Positions 1-11,283 are shown, numbered from the stretch's first letter. The stretch: 64,000 nucleotides of DNA from Phytophthora sp. 'mugwort' (GCA_033558025.1 JAUCEF010000002.1:2728001-2792000); one strand, 5' to 3'. Made by a program: numbers and translations. The notes: generated by a model from the sequence alone, not told the origin.

Positions 1-248
1 CATAGCTTCCGTGGTGAGGGAGTCAGCTGCTGCATTGTAGCAAAGTACTACATTCAAATAGCGATCTGACTTTAACCTCTCCGTCATCTCCTTGTGGCGC
101 GCCAACTCGACTTGCAACGTCTCCTTCTTACACGCGATCACCCCCATGGATTGCTGGATTACAAGCCGTGAGTACTCGCCGATTACTATATCCGTTACTC
201 CGCGGTCTAACACCGCGGCTACACTGTTATTCATGACAGTGTACTCAG

Positions 249-890
249 CTATGTTAACCGTGGGTGGACGAGAGGTCCGCATCGCAGCGATCTCAATGTC
301 ACATGCCGGTAAGTGCCACAGGATCCACTTGCAGCTTCCATACCCACCATTCCTCTCAGTCTTAGTAGACCCGTCAAACGATAGTACATAGCGTCAGTCC
401 CGGGATAAGTGATCATACAATAGCGATGGATCCAATCGTACGGCCACCCAGTTCTTTGATGAAGGGGCATATAAGCGGGTGACTCGTCAAGTTCGATGTG
501 GGGAGTGATAGACGCTTGCGGTAGCTGAGCGAAGGCGACATCCCGCTCCCGTATCCGATTCACGTTAAGATGAAAGGGTGAGAATAAAACCGAGAAGATC
601 GTAGCCCGACCGTAGAGTGATTCGGACTGGAAACCTACTCCAAAGTAGAAAAGTGAGTAAACACATTGCGTGTACTGCTTGCTAGCAGTATATATCAGAC
701 TTTCAAAAAGTGGAGCCCAAAACAAAACTAATAGCTCATTTTCAGCTGGATGATAGTTGACTTCATTGTCCTTGCGGACTCGGCCACAGAACCGAACTGG
801 GTGCAACTTATCATCATGAAACTGCATCAGGGTAGAACTCAAATTCCAATCATTGGCGAAAGCATAACGTAGACATCGTTTGATAGTCAA
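249..890 (-). pseudogene. Gypsy RT connection/RNase H fragment
   Basis: The minus-strand frame contains ANDWNLSSTLMQFHDDKLHP, then VNYHPAENELLVL. These are the connection domain and the start of the RNase H fold of gypsy polymerases (family consensus close to Y.p.ekE.LAvv). The same block recurs at 61,367-62,017 with KGNEVNYRPAEKELLAL, which supports the assignment. After residue 60 or so the frame drifts away from RNase H, so it is not intact. Confidence 0.75.
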
Positions 891-956
891 AGTGTCGGAG
901 TATTGGAGCTCGAATGATTATTTCTTTCGGTGCTGCAAAAGCCGACTGAGCTGAAG

Positions 957-2074
957 TCATATCGTTTCTCGAAGTGAAGTCGGTGTCTTTAAACTGGTAG
1001 AGGGCGGATCCGTATACCACCAGGTTCTGAATGAACCGACTAAGTAATTCAGTGCGCCCAGGAAAGCTTGCATTCCCTTCTTTGATTTCGGGAACGGTAA
1101 CTCGGCTGTTTCGGCCAACTTCTTCGGATTGGCGAATATACCATTCGGCGAGATACACTGTGAAAGGAAATTAACTGTCTGCTGCACGAAGGTGCTCTTG
1201 GTGAAACTGATACTGCTTCTGCACACGGCAAATCGTGTCAATAATCGATCTAGCATGGCTAAACATTCATTAAACGTCTTCCCACCAAAGCAGATATCAT
1301 CCACGAATGACCGGCGTTCGAACACCGGGACGTGTTTGGGTTCATCGGATTCTCCATTCCTGAACATTTTACCATCTTGTCCATCCACTACTTCCTGGAG
1401 CGGATCGGTCTCAGCTAGGGTCCAGTAATCAGCTTCGAACTTGGTCGGGTAACTCAGCTCAGGAGCTAGCGGAGCTCCTCTTCAACTGTGTTGGCTGCGC
1501 TGAGTTGCGGCTGCGTCTTCAGCTTGGTGGACACGTTCGGCGTAAGCAGTCCATCCATCACGAGGTTGTACATAACTCCACAAGGCATTGTCTAGTAGCC
1601 GCTGATAAAATCATAGGGGCGTTCTCAAACCAAAAGGTATTCTGAGACACTCAAAATGTCCCAGCGCACAGACAGAAGCTGAAATTTTCCTACCTGCTGA
1701 GTCATCATAAGAGCCCAAAATCTGCTAGCCACATCCAAGAAGCAAAACCGAAGGTAGCTTTCCAGCTCAGTTAGCATATCATCGACTAAAGGTAGGGCAT
1801 ATTCCATGAGCACTGTGACTGTGTTGACCATCTTGTAATCGATACACAGACAGATATCCACCAAATGCTTCTTAAGTACAATAACAATCGGGGATGCCCA
1901 AGGACTGTCCGAGAAGGCAACCAACCCAGATTCCAATAGACACTTGAGGAGCTCGTACAACTTCTTCAATGCTTGAGAGGGGACCGCCGAGCTCACAAAT
2001 GACACCATAGCCTGGTGGTGTGGCAGTGCATTACCACTTGCGATCATGTTGTTGTTGCTCTCGTGTGCGATCAC
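957..2074 (-). pseudogene. Gypsy reverse transcriptase, broken into two frames
   Basis: The N-terminal half (2074-1625) shows LVAFSDSPWASPIVIVLKK, then a CIDYKMVN motif and FCFLDVASRFWALMM. These match the fingers and palm start of gypsy RT (SPWASPVVLVRKKDG, CVDYR.LN, LD..SGFwQi). The C-terminal half (1388-957) shows FVDDICFGGKTFNECLAMLD, the catalytic YVDD-type motif with both aspartates present, then the thumb (ISPNGIFANPKK and MQAFLGALNYL). The two halves lie in different frames with about 240 bases between them, so no functional RT is made. Confidence 0.85.
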
Positions 2075-2688
2075 TGCACATCACTTTAGTTCCAGTGTAA
2101 TCGAGAACCGTAGGCGTCAAATCATTCAAATCAGGCAGAAAAGCCAACTCGCGAGCGTAATCCTCCAGATCAATCTGATTAGCTTAGTGTTCGTGCTTTC
2201 ATCGTGAACCATCGTTACAACCAGGTCCTCGAACATCGCCACCGCTGCCATGAGGCGATGTCGCAAATCTTCAGGGTTGTCTGCAAGAGATTCGTGCTGG
2301 AGGTGTCCGCCGAGTTTACTGACTCAGCTGAAGACGTTTTGACCTCAGCTGATGTTGGCCTTAGCCTATCCACAAGGTTGGCGAACGCAGCGGATGAGCA
2401 CTCAGAGTCGGAGGGCTCAGTGATAGGCCAAGTTCGATCCACAGGGAGTAATATAATATCGCTTCTGACCGTTCCAATCGCTCCCAACGCTGGGCGCAAG
2501 TGCTTCTCGATGGCTGCAATTTTGTTGTTCCCGCGGTATCACCCCATTCGGGATTTCATACTGTCGTTTTGTCACTACTGGTGGTTGTTGCGCGATCCAC
2601 CCGTCGTACAACCGTCGTTCTTTTCTCAACAGATCTTTATCGATAGCCGATTCGAAGCTAGAACCTGCCAATCACGGTATTCGCCGAG

Positions 2689-3345
2689 TTAAGCCTCACA
2701 TAGCCATTTCTGGCGGAAAACTACCATGTTATGCCGAAAGCACCACCGGGAAGTGAGCATGGCAACATACCAGTTTACTGCTTTCGTAATCATTACCCAT
2801 ACAGCCTTGCCCGTGGAATTGTGCACAACCGTCTGAATACAATCATTAGTTCGCCGAATCCACATCTCATAAGTATCGCGACTCAGTTGACGGCGCCGGA
2901 AGCTGAACTCAACTATCATCCGACTCGGGACATTCAACGATTCAGTAGGGCCGTCGATTGTTTGGTTGCCATACTCCGTTTCTCCAAACTCAGCGTTGTG
3001 CGACTTGAGAAGTGGTACTACTACTTCGTCTGGCAATTTTGCCGTCGAGTTGTAATGATCCAGTCGTATTCCTGCAGGTATCATAAAGTCGGTACCCAGT
3101 ATCAGGTCAACACCCGCAAGATGTGACATAACCCAGACTTCAAACTCGTAGACAATATTTTAGCCGAGTGTAACTTTAACCACTGCTCTCGTCGTCGTAG
3201 GCATTTTGCTTTTTCCCGATCCCTCGCACATGGATCTGTAAATCTGTGCTTGCATGCCGCTTCAATCGCAGCCGCCGCGCGGAAAATTCACTAATAGTTG
3301 AGACATTTGCCCTAGTATCGAGTAGAATCTACGTCAGCTCATTAT
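2689..3345 (-). pseudogene. Gypsy aspartic protease fragment with damaged active site
   Basis: On the minus strand ILLDTRANVSTISEF (about 3,285-3,330) lines up with the retropepsin active-site strand, normally LLDTGAxxSfI; the glycine of D-T-G is read as arginine. About 200 bases on, VDLILGTDFMIPAGIRLD matches the conserved ILGxDfm segment of retropepsins. Stops separate the two. The assignment is from these two motifs and their position between gag and RT. Confidence 0.65.
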
Positions 3346-3699
3346 TTACCGCACTGATCACTAGAACTCGCATACGAACTCGACGATCGAACGTTTGTGC
3401 CGACCACCAGCCCATGCGCTCTCCGGGACTCAGCTTCATCGCCACTACACTGCCATCGGCTTTTCTTCGTCGCCGGGCTTCTACTCTCGCCCTCATAACA
3501 ACTCGGCGATTGCCCTCCGGATCGCTGAGTTCACGTTCCCATCAATTTCACATTCAAGTCCGTTGTTATTTTCACCCCATTTCTCGGGCCGTTGTGCTTC
3601 GCCTACAAAAGCAAACACGTAGTTCGCTTCCACCCCTGGCTCAGCTGACTGTGGCAGCCCGTTATTCTCTAACCCAGTCAGTGTTGGCGGGACGCCGAG

Positions 3700-4350
3700 T
3701 TTAAATCCTTCGGCTCGTAGATGTCGTGGAGTTCAGCTGGCCCAGCTGACTTGTCGACTGACGTTCGGACACATTTGGTGAGCGTTTCCAGACGCTGGAA
3801 TAATTCACAGCGCCCGACTTCCTGCACCTGTTTGCAGAACTTGGAGCGTAGACGGCAGAAATGTGCTGTGAGGCCGTCGCCTATGCACGCGGAGCATGGT
3901 CCGTAGCGAGGACGGTCGCGTGAGTCATCTCGGCGATCCCGACGATCTCGGCGCTCAAAACGCTGGCGTTCACGCGAGTCATCTCGGCGGTCTCGACGGT
4001 CAGACGTATTGAAACTTGACGTGGCCGAACGTTTACTATTTGAGTCGGATCACCCAGCAGAGTTCTTCGAGCGGTCGCTGACTTCCCTCGTGTCGAGATA
4101 GTCTTGATCCGGGTCTGACTCAGACTCGCTATATAGTCAATGTAGTCGCTATCTTCATCCGCCGAGTCCACCGATCGGGCTCGTCGACTCGGCGGTCTCT
4201 GGTCGACACTGCGGTAGAGTTCATCAACTGTTGCATTGGCAAGTGCGACTCGGCGATCACGACTCTCATCTCGGCGACCTCGGCGTTCATCTCTGCGAGA
4301 TTTACGTCTGTCATCACGCCGTGGCTCGCTCGACCGACTTCCATATCCAC
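3700..4350 (-). pseudogene. Gypsy gag remnant: Arg/Asp-rich tract and cysteine motif
   Basis: Bases 3,910-4,350 are full of TCGGCGATC-like repeats that read on the minus strand as RRD/SRD-rich peptide. Downstream, in another frame, is YGPCSACIGDGLTAHFCRLR followed by KFCKQV, a cysteine/histidine cluster that could be a variant zinc knuckle. The order (basic region, Cys cluster, then protease) fits a gypsy gag C-terminus. Frames are interrupted. Confidence 0.55.
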
Positions 4351-4525
4351 GCCGAGTGTTGTCTCCGCGCCGAGTTTCTCTGGCTTTGCCTGACAGCGTT
4401 ACGTCGCGTTGCTGCTTACGTTTTCCCCCAATATACGTCGATTGATGATCTATTCGACACGGTGAATGTGCTGAGTTGAAGCATCAAGGACCCGGACACG
4501 AGAACCAGCAGGAAGAAAGCGAGCG

Positions 4526-4735
4526 CGGAGGTGATGGCCCTGCTCAGAGAACCAACCAGCAGTATTGAGGCGGTGATAACCCCGCCCGAGGACCATTACC
4601 AAGGCAGCATAGTGGGGGAGGTGATGGCCCTCGCTCCGCCCGCTCCGAAAGTCAGCAGCATGACCAGCAGCAAGGCAGCATAGTGGGGGGATGGCCCCAG
4701 CTCTGATGGCCAGCAGTAAGGCAGCAGTGTGGAGA
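4526..4735. repeat. Imperfect short tandem repeats with GGCAGCATAGTGGGGG core
   Basis: The words GAGGTGATGGCCC and AAGGCAGCATAGTGGGG recur two to three times at roughly 70-90 base spacing, with CAGCAG runs between them. No open frame of note crosses the block. It lies just upstream (in element orientation) of the gag remnant, so it may be element 5' sequence. Confidence 0.45.
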
Positions 4736-4804
4736 GACGATGATGAGGACTCTAGACACCTAAGTGCATGCGATGACGAAGGCGTTTGCTATTGAATTAA
4801 TGTA

Positions 4805-5205
4805 TTATCGATGCACCGTGATTGTTGCTTCTCTATTGGCAGTAATACTATAGAACATCGTACGTTGTTGTTGATTGCCCTTAGGCGATAACATGAGTAT
4901 ATATTCACTGTGCTTTCCTTCACAATGGGCTTTGGTTGCTACGCAGCGTGAGCACGTGCACGGATTCGGAGGCAACGTCTCGACTACATGTTCTTCCTGC
5001 AGCAGCAGTTGGTATGCAATGATGCGATCGTCTAGCTTTTTGGCTCTATGCATTCATTTGAGGATCCTGACAATTATTCCTATTGACTTTGCCGCTATGT
5101 TCTTAGCTTCGAGAAACGCAGAAATATAATTTTTCCCTTTGCGGCCTGAGCGCAGCATTCGCGGCTTAGCTTCGTCATCATCGCCCGTCACATCAAAGCC
5201 TTCCG
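4805..5205 (-). pseudogene. Unrecognised decayed ORF with a cysteine cluster
   Basis: The minus-strand frame runs IFLPEGFDVTGDDDEAKPRM, then a basic stretch, RKGKNYISAFLEAKNIAAKS, a single in-frame stop, then MHRAKKLDDRIIAYQLLLQE and a CTCSRCVATKAHC cluster. The frame is continuous across the stop, so one gene with one nonsense codon is the simplest reading. The Cys pattern might bind zinc; I do not recognise the family. The setting, between repeat relics, suggests transposon-linked origin. Confidence 0.35.
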
Positions 5206-5710
5206 GTAAGAAAATTCGCATGAATGCCACTCGACCTTGTACTCATGATACCGTGTTGAGCGCAAGGTAGCAAGTCGGAAAACCACTCGTACTACACGGG
5301 CGCCAGTGCCTTTGGTCTGGCATGCGTTCGATCTCGAGTAGAAGGCGTGACATACGCTGGGGAAGCTCGACAATCTGACATCATTCGGTTCCTGATGGAG
5401 CGTGTGCTGCCGCCGAGGGTTTCTCGAGGGGCTGTACCCGGTCGCTCTGCTATTCACCTGTACGACCAACCCACTGACAGCCTGGTTTGCTGCTCCAGGA
5501 GTACAATGTGCCTGTGTGTGATATCTGTATCACTTGAATGCCTGTTGAAGGGATGAGATGTGCCGTCTTCTCCGACCGCAGAAAAGTACCCTGAATAGTG
5601 ATTGCGCAAGCCCAGCCTCCGCTTCAGTAACCCGTTTTCCCAAACTCATTTAATGCAGGGCGACTCATGACCGAACCGACGGATGTCGTGGTAGTGCAGG
5701 ATGGTAATCG

Positions 5711-6240
5711 CTATGAGTATCCCACTATGCCTGCACGCAAGCGGTCATCCGAGAACACTTGATTCGCCGTAAAAGGGCGGACTTGCAGCAGCCGAATTCG
5801 CTGGCAAACCACAGCTTTGTAGACTTCGAGAGTAGGTACCTTGGATTTCGCCTCAACACTCCACACAGTTGCGTTTACCCCACCATTTGATCTGCGTGTG
5901 TTGTACTTACTATATAATTGAAAGCTGTGCTCTTTGCAGTCAGACTCCAACCTCCCCGATCGAGAATCCACTGCATGTTAATGTTGCTATCACTATTCGC
6001 CGTTTTGTGCAGCTCCACGATGAAACGAGTGAGAAGACAGCCCATTGGTAAGACTGCGCCCTCTTTCATGCACCATGACTGCACTTCCAGGCGCCGATTG
6101 ACATATTCATGAATGCCAGGGACAACAGCTTTCTTCACAGGAGTGGTCTCGGCCGCAAATCGGTGTCGCGTTGAAAGGAGCTTCGTTCTTGCCTCAAGGA
6201 GTTTGCGGAGTGGATTTACGTCCAGATTGGTAAGCACCAC
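5711..6240 (-). pseudogene. Fragment of an oomycete repeat-associated ORF
   Basis: The minus-strand frame from 6,240 includes KLLSTRHRFAAETTPVKKAV, EVQSWCMKEGAVLPMGCLLT, RFIVELHK and AFNYIVSTTHADQMVG. I recall this pattern (TRHRF...P.H.YV...G..LP.G.LL.RFIVEL...AFNYI.G.T..DQ.VG) from a repeated, transposon-associated ORF family in oomycete genomes, but I cannot name its enzymatic class from sequence alone. The continuation (VVCQRIRLLQVRPF) is in another frame, so the copy is broken. Confidence 0.45.
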
Positions 6241-7912
6241 CTCGTTGTGAGAGGGATCTGATCTGGTAGGAACTCACTTGGGGTTGACTCATGATCTCTT
6301 CAACCGCTAGCTCTGAGGCTAGCATTATTAACAAACCGAGGTGTGCCGGGATAGACCGCGACCTGGTTTTACATGAGACGCATCGTGTCCGGCGACCAAC
6401 CCAACATATATCATAAGAGAATCAGCAGCGCGGAGTCCTTGTAGTCGTCTGGTGCTGCGGCCTTTTTGTGGTTGGTAGTTGTGAGCGCGCGCAGGTCACT
6501 TTTAGTGCATGAGATACTTTGCGGGTAAAACCTCTGCCGTGCTTGGAGCAATACTTGTCGAGGAAAATGCAAGATTTGGCAAACGCCGACTAAAGACAGC
6601 AGCTAAGGCAGGGAAAAGCTCCATTAAATGGTTCTTGACATTCCCGAAGTAGTTGGCGACGGAATTTATAGATAGCAACGAGCCCTTCGGTCTTTCAAAA
6701 GTGCTAGGCACACCGCAAACTTGTCGGCGCAGTGTAGTGCATATCTCCGGTCGGGTCAGTATCTACAAATTCACAAATATTCTTCACAGATAAATGTTCA
6801 GCGACAGTAACGTTCTCGAAAGCTTAAGCGCCGTAAAACACGCCCTTTGTAGTTCTCAGGGATCAACGCCTTCGTCGACATTGCCCCCATTCTTGACCCT
6901 CTCTAATCCGCTACTGTCTGAACCCAAGTGATATTTCAAAGATATTGTAATCCCTTGCTTTCATATGGCGATTGATATATTCAAAAAGATCGGACAAAAT
7001 ATGTCGGAATTGTCCGAACTTCGGGCTTATCACAGATGGATCGTTTCTAGGCTGTTGGTTGGCTAGTAGATTTATTACATCCTCCTATTGGTCAGCACCT
7101 ATGGAAAAGTTTATGTTTGGAAATGCTAATGTCCGTGCGGACACGGACATATTTTTCTGAACATAATTCCATGGTTTTAAAAGTCAGCTTCGATTTGTCA
7201 ACCTAAGTTTTAAATCTGTGATCTTTGCTCTGTGCTGTGGCCATTTTAGACTGGCAAAGGTGTAGTACTTTCTCTTTAAGCGTCACCAGGGACTCTTCTG
7301 GAAAATTGGAACGCTGACCATGTGGATAAGCTTTGTCGGCTCTCGCTGCGCTGTCGTTATCAACTCCTCGGTATTGCCACTTCCGTGTGAAAGCAGCTTG
7401 CGCTGAAGTCGGCCAGTAAGCCCTAGCTTCTGCCAGAACTCAGGCTCGAGATACCTGGCCTGAGTTCTACACTGGTTGATTGCTCTGCCTCAAGGTTAAA
7501 ATGGCGAAAATCAAGGGACGTGTCGCAAGAAAGTTAACCCTAACTTCAGTGTCTGAAACTCGATACCTTTAAAGATTTGATACTTTGTAATAAAGAGATC
7601 TCTTAAATAGCATTAGTTTCCGCGTGCGTCTTGTTCTCACGCGCAATCTCTCTCAGGTGTAACTGCCGACCAGTAAAAGTGCAGGTCGTCTCTTGGATCC
7701 TTTGGCATGATCGCAGCCTGTCTTGGTGCGGCAAGGCGGACGAATCACATGAAGCAACCTTTCTCCCAACGGTTTTATGTGCGTGTGTATGTATGTGACT
7801 CCGATGTGTGTGGTGGCGACATGCGCTCGGCGATCCTAAATATATATGCTACCCTTCTAAGCTCCTTATTACTGCTACTACCCTTACAAACTACTATTCT
7901 CTTCAAAGATGC
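6241..7912. other. Gene-free stretch with several perfect inverted repeats
   Basis: No ORF here resembles a known protein. Three perfect inverted repeats stand out: CGGACAA/TTGTCCG (6,991-7,016), TGTCCGTG/CACGGACA with a 4-nt loop (7,130-7,149), and AGAACTCAGG/CCTGAGTTCT with a 14-nt loop (7,435-7,468). An AATAAAG at about 7,590 is followed by a CT-rich tract. This could be a solo LTR, but I could not find matching ends. Confidence 0.35.
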
Positions 7913-8679
7913 TCAATTCACCGACATATACTGCTTACTCTCGATGCGGCGCTCCTCTCGCCGGCGGCGCAGAAGCGTAGCCACCCATGTGATACTTACG
8001 AACATCCCGATGGCGAAGAACGGCAGCACGAACACCCACGTCAGCGGGTGCGCCAGCACCTCGCCGAGGTTGGACGATGGCCATCCCGTCTGTACGTGGT
8101 TGGCGGCCAGTGCGCCTCCTGAGCGCAGAGCGTGGCTTTCGCCGTTGTGGTGCCTCGAGTAGTAAATATTGATTTCCATGGATGAGTCGTCGTCCACACC
8201 GTCGTCGTCGAGCATCTTGCCATTCTTCGCCGGCACGGACGTGGCCATCGTGGGCGCCGCACCCACGACGTCGGCCGACAGTGTGTACACGCAGTCCACG
8301 GATAGGATATCGGCGTGAGTGATCATGCACAAGCGCACCTTGCGAACGGCCTCGACAATCTTGCGGGACTCCACCATGTCGGGCGCCTCGCGGAGCAGTG
8401 CCACTATGTTGGACTCCTTCTGGCAATACGCGGCCACATCCTGGGCGCAAGCGGGACTCGTCGCGACGTCGCTTGGAGCAACTTTCGACTCGGCAATCGG
8501 CGTCGAAACCTGCGGCCCATCGTCCTCCCAAAGTGCGCGCTTCAGCTCCGGCTTGTCCAGCTCCTGGTGTGGCTGCATCTTGCGTTGGTTTCCAGTCGTG
8601 GGAATAGCTGAATGGCTAGCTTCTCCCCACAAATGACGCTTCGGTGCGTCCTCCTGCTGGTCATCGTCTGTCTTTCCCT
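7913..8679 (-). CDS. Single-pass membrane protein with GLG1-like cysteine motif (5' exon unresolved)
   Basis: The minus-strand frame is open from about 8,690 to the TGA at 7,913-7,915 and has no in-frame ATG before MQPHQELDK, so an upstream exon is likely; acceptor-like AG sites lie near 8,680. Two similar segments, APKRHLWGE and ELKRALWED, stand in tandem near the start. Then PACAQDVAAYC and a later C...C pair recall the Cys-rich repeat of Golgi GLG1 proteins. A hydrophobic span (HPLTWVFVLPFFAIGMFVSI onward) is followed by a basic tail RRRREERR and YMSV, a possible Y-x-x-phi sorting signal. Predicted: lumenal N-terminus, one membrane span, short cytosolic tail. A candidate first exon is 8,849-8,796 (ATG, donor GTAAGG), but it joins in frame only to a second AG. 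Family is tentative. Confidence 0.6.
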
Positions 8680-9161
8680 CTACGGTAGAGCATTACCGCA
8701 ATAAATAGTACTGTGGTCAAACTGATATTTCAAAACATAGTCAATTACAGAAGGAATTGTATATTGTTTTGAGTTTATGAATAAATGTCCCTTACAAAAC
8801 CATTCTGTTTCGAATTGCTCAAACAGACGATGACACTGATACTGCACATATCACCATGCTGTCAAATGCATTGCTTGTGGTGTCGTATAGCCTCTGATTT
8901 CATAGGCGGGGTTCGCGCCCGGATAGCCTTCGACACACCCCAGATGGTTGCGCCATTTCGTGAGACGCCCCTGACTGCAAACCCCGCGCTGGCGTGCTTG
9001 CATGCATCTCGTAAACTCCCAGGCCTGCGTTTCGATGCAAAGGGGCAGTGCGACGTCACAACCTTCTTCTTCAACTCCGACTTCGGGTCTGAGTGCACCA
9101 CACTAACTTGTGTACAATCCGCGAGTGTCACAATAGAGGCGTCTTCAATTACAGAAGCGGA

Positions 9162-10751
9162 ATGAGCTGCGCCTCCTTGTCGGCGGCGGAGGTGGGCGAG
9201 CTGCTCCGTCTGCTCTGGCCGGCGGTGGCGACAAGCGAAGACGCCATTGACGACGACTCGCAGCGTTGGTACCAACAGGGTTTTGAGTTCCAGGCGCTGC
9301 GGGGCTTCCCGCTCGGACTCGTGCAGGGCTATGGAGGTCCGTGCGGCGTGCTTGCAGCCGTGCAGGCAGAAATGCTGCGGATCTTCTTGTTTGTACGTCA
9401 CCGCGGTATGACGAGGGGCGACGACGTCGACCTGCAGAAGCTGATGAAGCAGGATCGACTGGAGGAGGACGAGGCAGCGAGGCACCAGCTGCTGGCGGAG
9501 GCCATGGCCTCGCTGTTGATGCAGTGCGCCGGTGACGACCGAGCGGTGCGCGTGGTGGTGCAGGACGCGGGCAAGGATATGGCTACATTCTACAGAGAAA
9601 GCACGATGTCGCTGCCTCTGACGCCGATAGACACCCCGCCAGACGACCTGGTGGCACTGTTGCAGCGCGAAATGCTGGCGTTCTGCAGCCCGCACGGCGT
9701 CATCAACTTCACGTTCAGCGTGCTACGGACCAAAGGTGTCGCCACTGCGCGCGAAGAAATGGACGACCCCACGAACACTCTGACAGGGGCGTTTGGCCAC
9801 TGCACTCAGGAGCTGCTGAACCTGCTGCTCACGGGCAAAGCCGTGTCTAACGTTTTTGACGGGAGTGTCCCTATGGGCGACTCTGGGCTCTACTTGCACG
9901 GCGTACCGCAGCGAGCGCGCATCGGCTACTTAACGCAACTGGAGGCATTGCGTTACTGCCAGGTGGGCACCTACTACAAATCGCCGCTGTTTCCAGTGTG
10001 GGTGCTCGGCAGCTCCTCGCATTTTAGTGTCGGATTCGCTCTGGATGCCCGTGTCTGCGAGGAATCGGTCTCCGCGCAACTTTTCCAATGGGTGCAGCGT
10101 GTATTTAAAACCTTCGACCCTATGGAGACAGGTGTCATGAAGATGGAGTCACTTGCCGAATCGCTCAAGCAGCTCGAGGTGGCACCCGAGATTGCTTTAA
10201 ACGAGTACTGGATGGCGCGACTATTTGCCAGACTTGAAATCTCAAGCGGTGCAGGCATCGTGCTCTGGGACGAGTATTGGAAAGTTATATCAGTGCTGCT
10301 GCATACTGGCAACGTTGAACTGGCACTATCCGGAGAATACGACTCCAACGCTACGGCTGAAGCAGGGCTACAGCGTTCTGATTCTGATCTTGCACGGCAG
10401 CTGCAGGCACAGTTTGACGCCGAACAGAGAAGTGGCTCAGTTTCCCCTGCTCTAGCTAACTTACAACCAAGCCATCCGACCGCGTCGAAGCCGAATCCAT
10501 CTTCGTTCAGTTGGTTTTACTACAATGGGTTGGGAATCACGAGCACCTTGACCCACGGGCGGCGACCTCAACTCACAAAATGCTGCGTGACACTCGAGAA
10601 CTCGACGGAGTTCATTGGCAAATCGGTTTCAATTGAAAGCTCTGGCTTAAGTGGTGGCCATGGCTCGCCCCCGATTGAAGAAATTATGAAAACAAAGTGG
10701 CCCAGCGCACGAATCGATTGGCTTGGCTCGCCGTTTCCAAGTACTGACTAA
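9162..10751 (+). CDS. MINDY-3/4-type deubiquitinase with EF-hand-like segment
   Basis: A 529-residue single-exon ORF from the ATG at 9,162 (the frame is open upstream, but with no earlier ATG). WYQQGFEF then GLVQGYGGPCGVLAAVQ (residues about 36-69) is the MINDY catalytic start, with predicted oxyanion Gln55 and nucleophile Cys61. SSHFSVGFAL near 287 gives the catalytic His. FDPMETGVMKMESLAE (about 317-332) and a second acidic helix-loop-helix resemble the EF-hand region known in MINDY-3. The end, PIEEIMKTKWPSARIDW, is the typical MINDY-3/4 C-terminus. MINDY enzymes are cysteine proteases that trim Lys48-linked ubiquitin chains. All landmarks are present, so activity is expected. MINDY-3 is favoured by the EF-hand region, but the family member is not certain. 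Confidence 0.9.
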   Translation: MSCASLSAAEVGELLRLLWPAVATSEDAIDDDSQRWYQQGFEFQALRGFPLGLVQGYGGPCGVLAAVQAEMLRIFLFVRHRGMTRGDDVDLQKLMKQDRLEEDEAARHQLLAEAMASLLMQCAGDDRAVRVVVQDAGKDMATFYRESTMSLPLTPIDTPPDDLVALLQREMLAFCSPHGVINFTFSVLRTKGVATAREEMDDPTNTLTGAFGHCTQELLNLLLTGKAVSNVFDGSVPMGDSGLYLHGVPQRARIGYLTQLEALRYCQVGTYYKSPLFPVWVLGSSSHFSVGFALDARVCEESVSAQLFQWVQRVFKTFDPMETGVMKMESLAESLKQLEVAPEIALNEYWMARLFARLEISSGAGIVLWDEYWKVISVLLHTGNVELALSGEYDSNATAEAGLQRSDSDLARQLQAQFDAEQRSGSVSPALANLQPSHPTASKPNPSSFSWFYYNGLGITSTLTHGRRPQLTKCCVTLENSTEFIGKSVSIESSGLSGGHGSPPIEEIMKTKWPSARIDWLGSPFPSTD

Positions 10752-11187
10752 CTGCCGTTAATATGAGTAACCAAGGGAAGAATTTCGATTTTCTTATCCA
10801 CGAAATTTGGAGGGATGCAGAGAAAATAGTGCACGAATCGAGCGTCGAGTCGAAGTAGACGTAAGTAACTGCGTGTAATGAACGCGGTTTCATTTTGTGA
10901 CATCTGTTGTGTGTTATATTCGACATTTCCGCTGGCGATTCGGCAAAATGGTCGACCGAAACCGTGCTGCACTTTTGGAGTTCATGTTGGACTTGGCCAA
11001 TGAAGATGTGTGGTTTTGGACATCTTCAGACCATATTGGTCCATTTTTCGGATGTCAAATTCGGTCAAGGTCAAACTGTGTCAACATCACCTGGCGCACC
11101 TCACCTGGCGTGCCAAAAAATTGTGTTGGATTAAGTTATTTCGTGATGCAGTAACAAGGGTGGCGGAGTTTCAACCTATAAAGTTCA
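10752..11187. other. Spacer between MINDY gene and MULE; nothing convincing
   Basis: A 31-codon ORF starts at 10,763 (MSNQGKNFDFLIHEIW...) and stops just before a GTAAGT donor-like site near 10,859. It could be an exon relic or chance. No other supported feature was seen. Confidence 0.3.
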
Positions 11188-11283
11188 GGGATAATACCAT
11201 TTATAAACCAATATATTCGAAAAATAGAAAAATATATACCAAATACTCAAAATATAAAAATGCACCAGGGTGTATACCGGGAT
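11188..11283 (+). repeat. MULE I left terminal inverted repeat
   Basis: About 96 bases. Pairs with 13,737-13,826. The innermost conserved block is GCACCAGGGTGTATACCGG (11,262-11,280); the middle is AT-rich with TATATACCAAA and CTCAAAATATAAAAA. Confidence 0.8.

Larger units (their letters stand above)
1..4400 (-). mobile_element. Decayed Ty3/gypsy LTR retrotransposon, copy A (left end outside window)
   Basis: Read on the minus strand from about 4.4 kb to base 1, the order is Arg/Asp-rich gag with a cysteine motif, protease, reverse transcriptase, connection/RNase H, then the linker that precedes integrase. This is the Ty3/gypsy order. All frames are broken by stops and shifts. The integrase and the downstream LTR must lie left of base 1. 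I see no clear LTR at the 4.4 kb end. Bases 1-2605 align collinearly by eye with about 61,170-64,000 at the other end of the window, so this is a dispersed family with at least two copies here, both on the minus strand. Confidence 0.85.
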
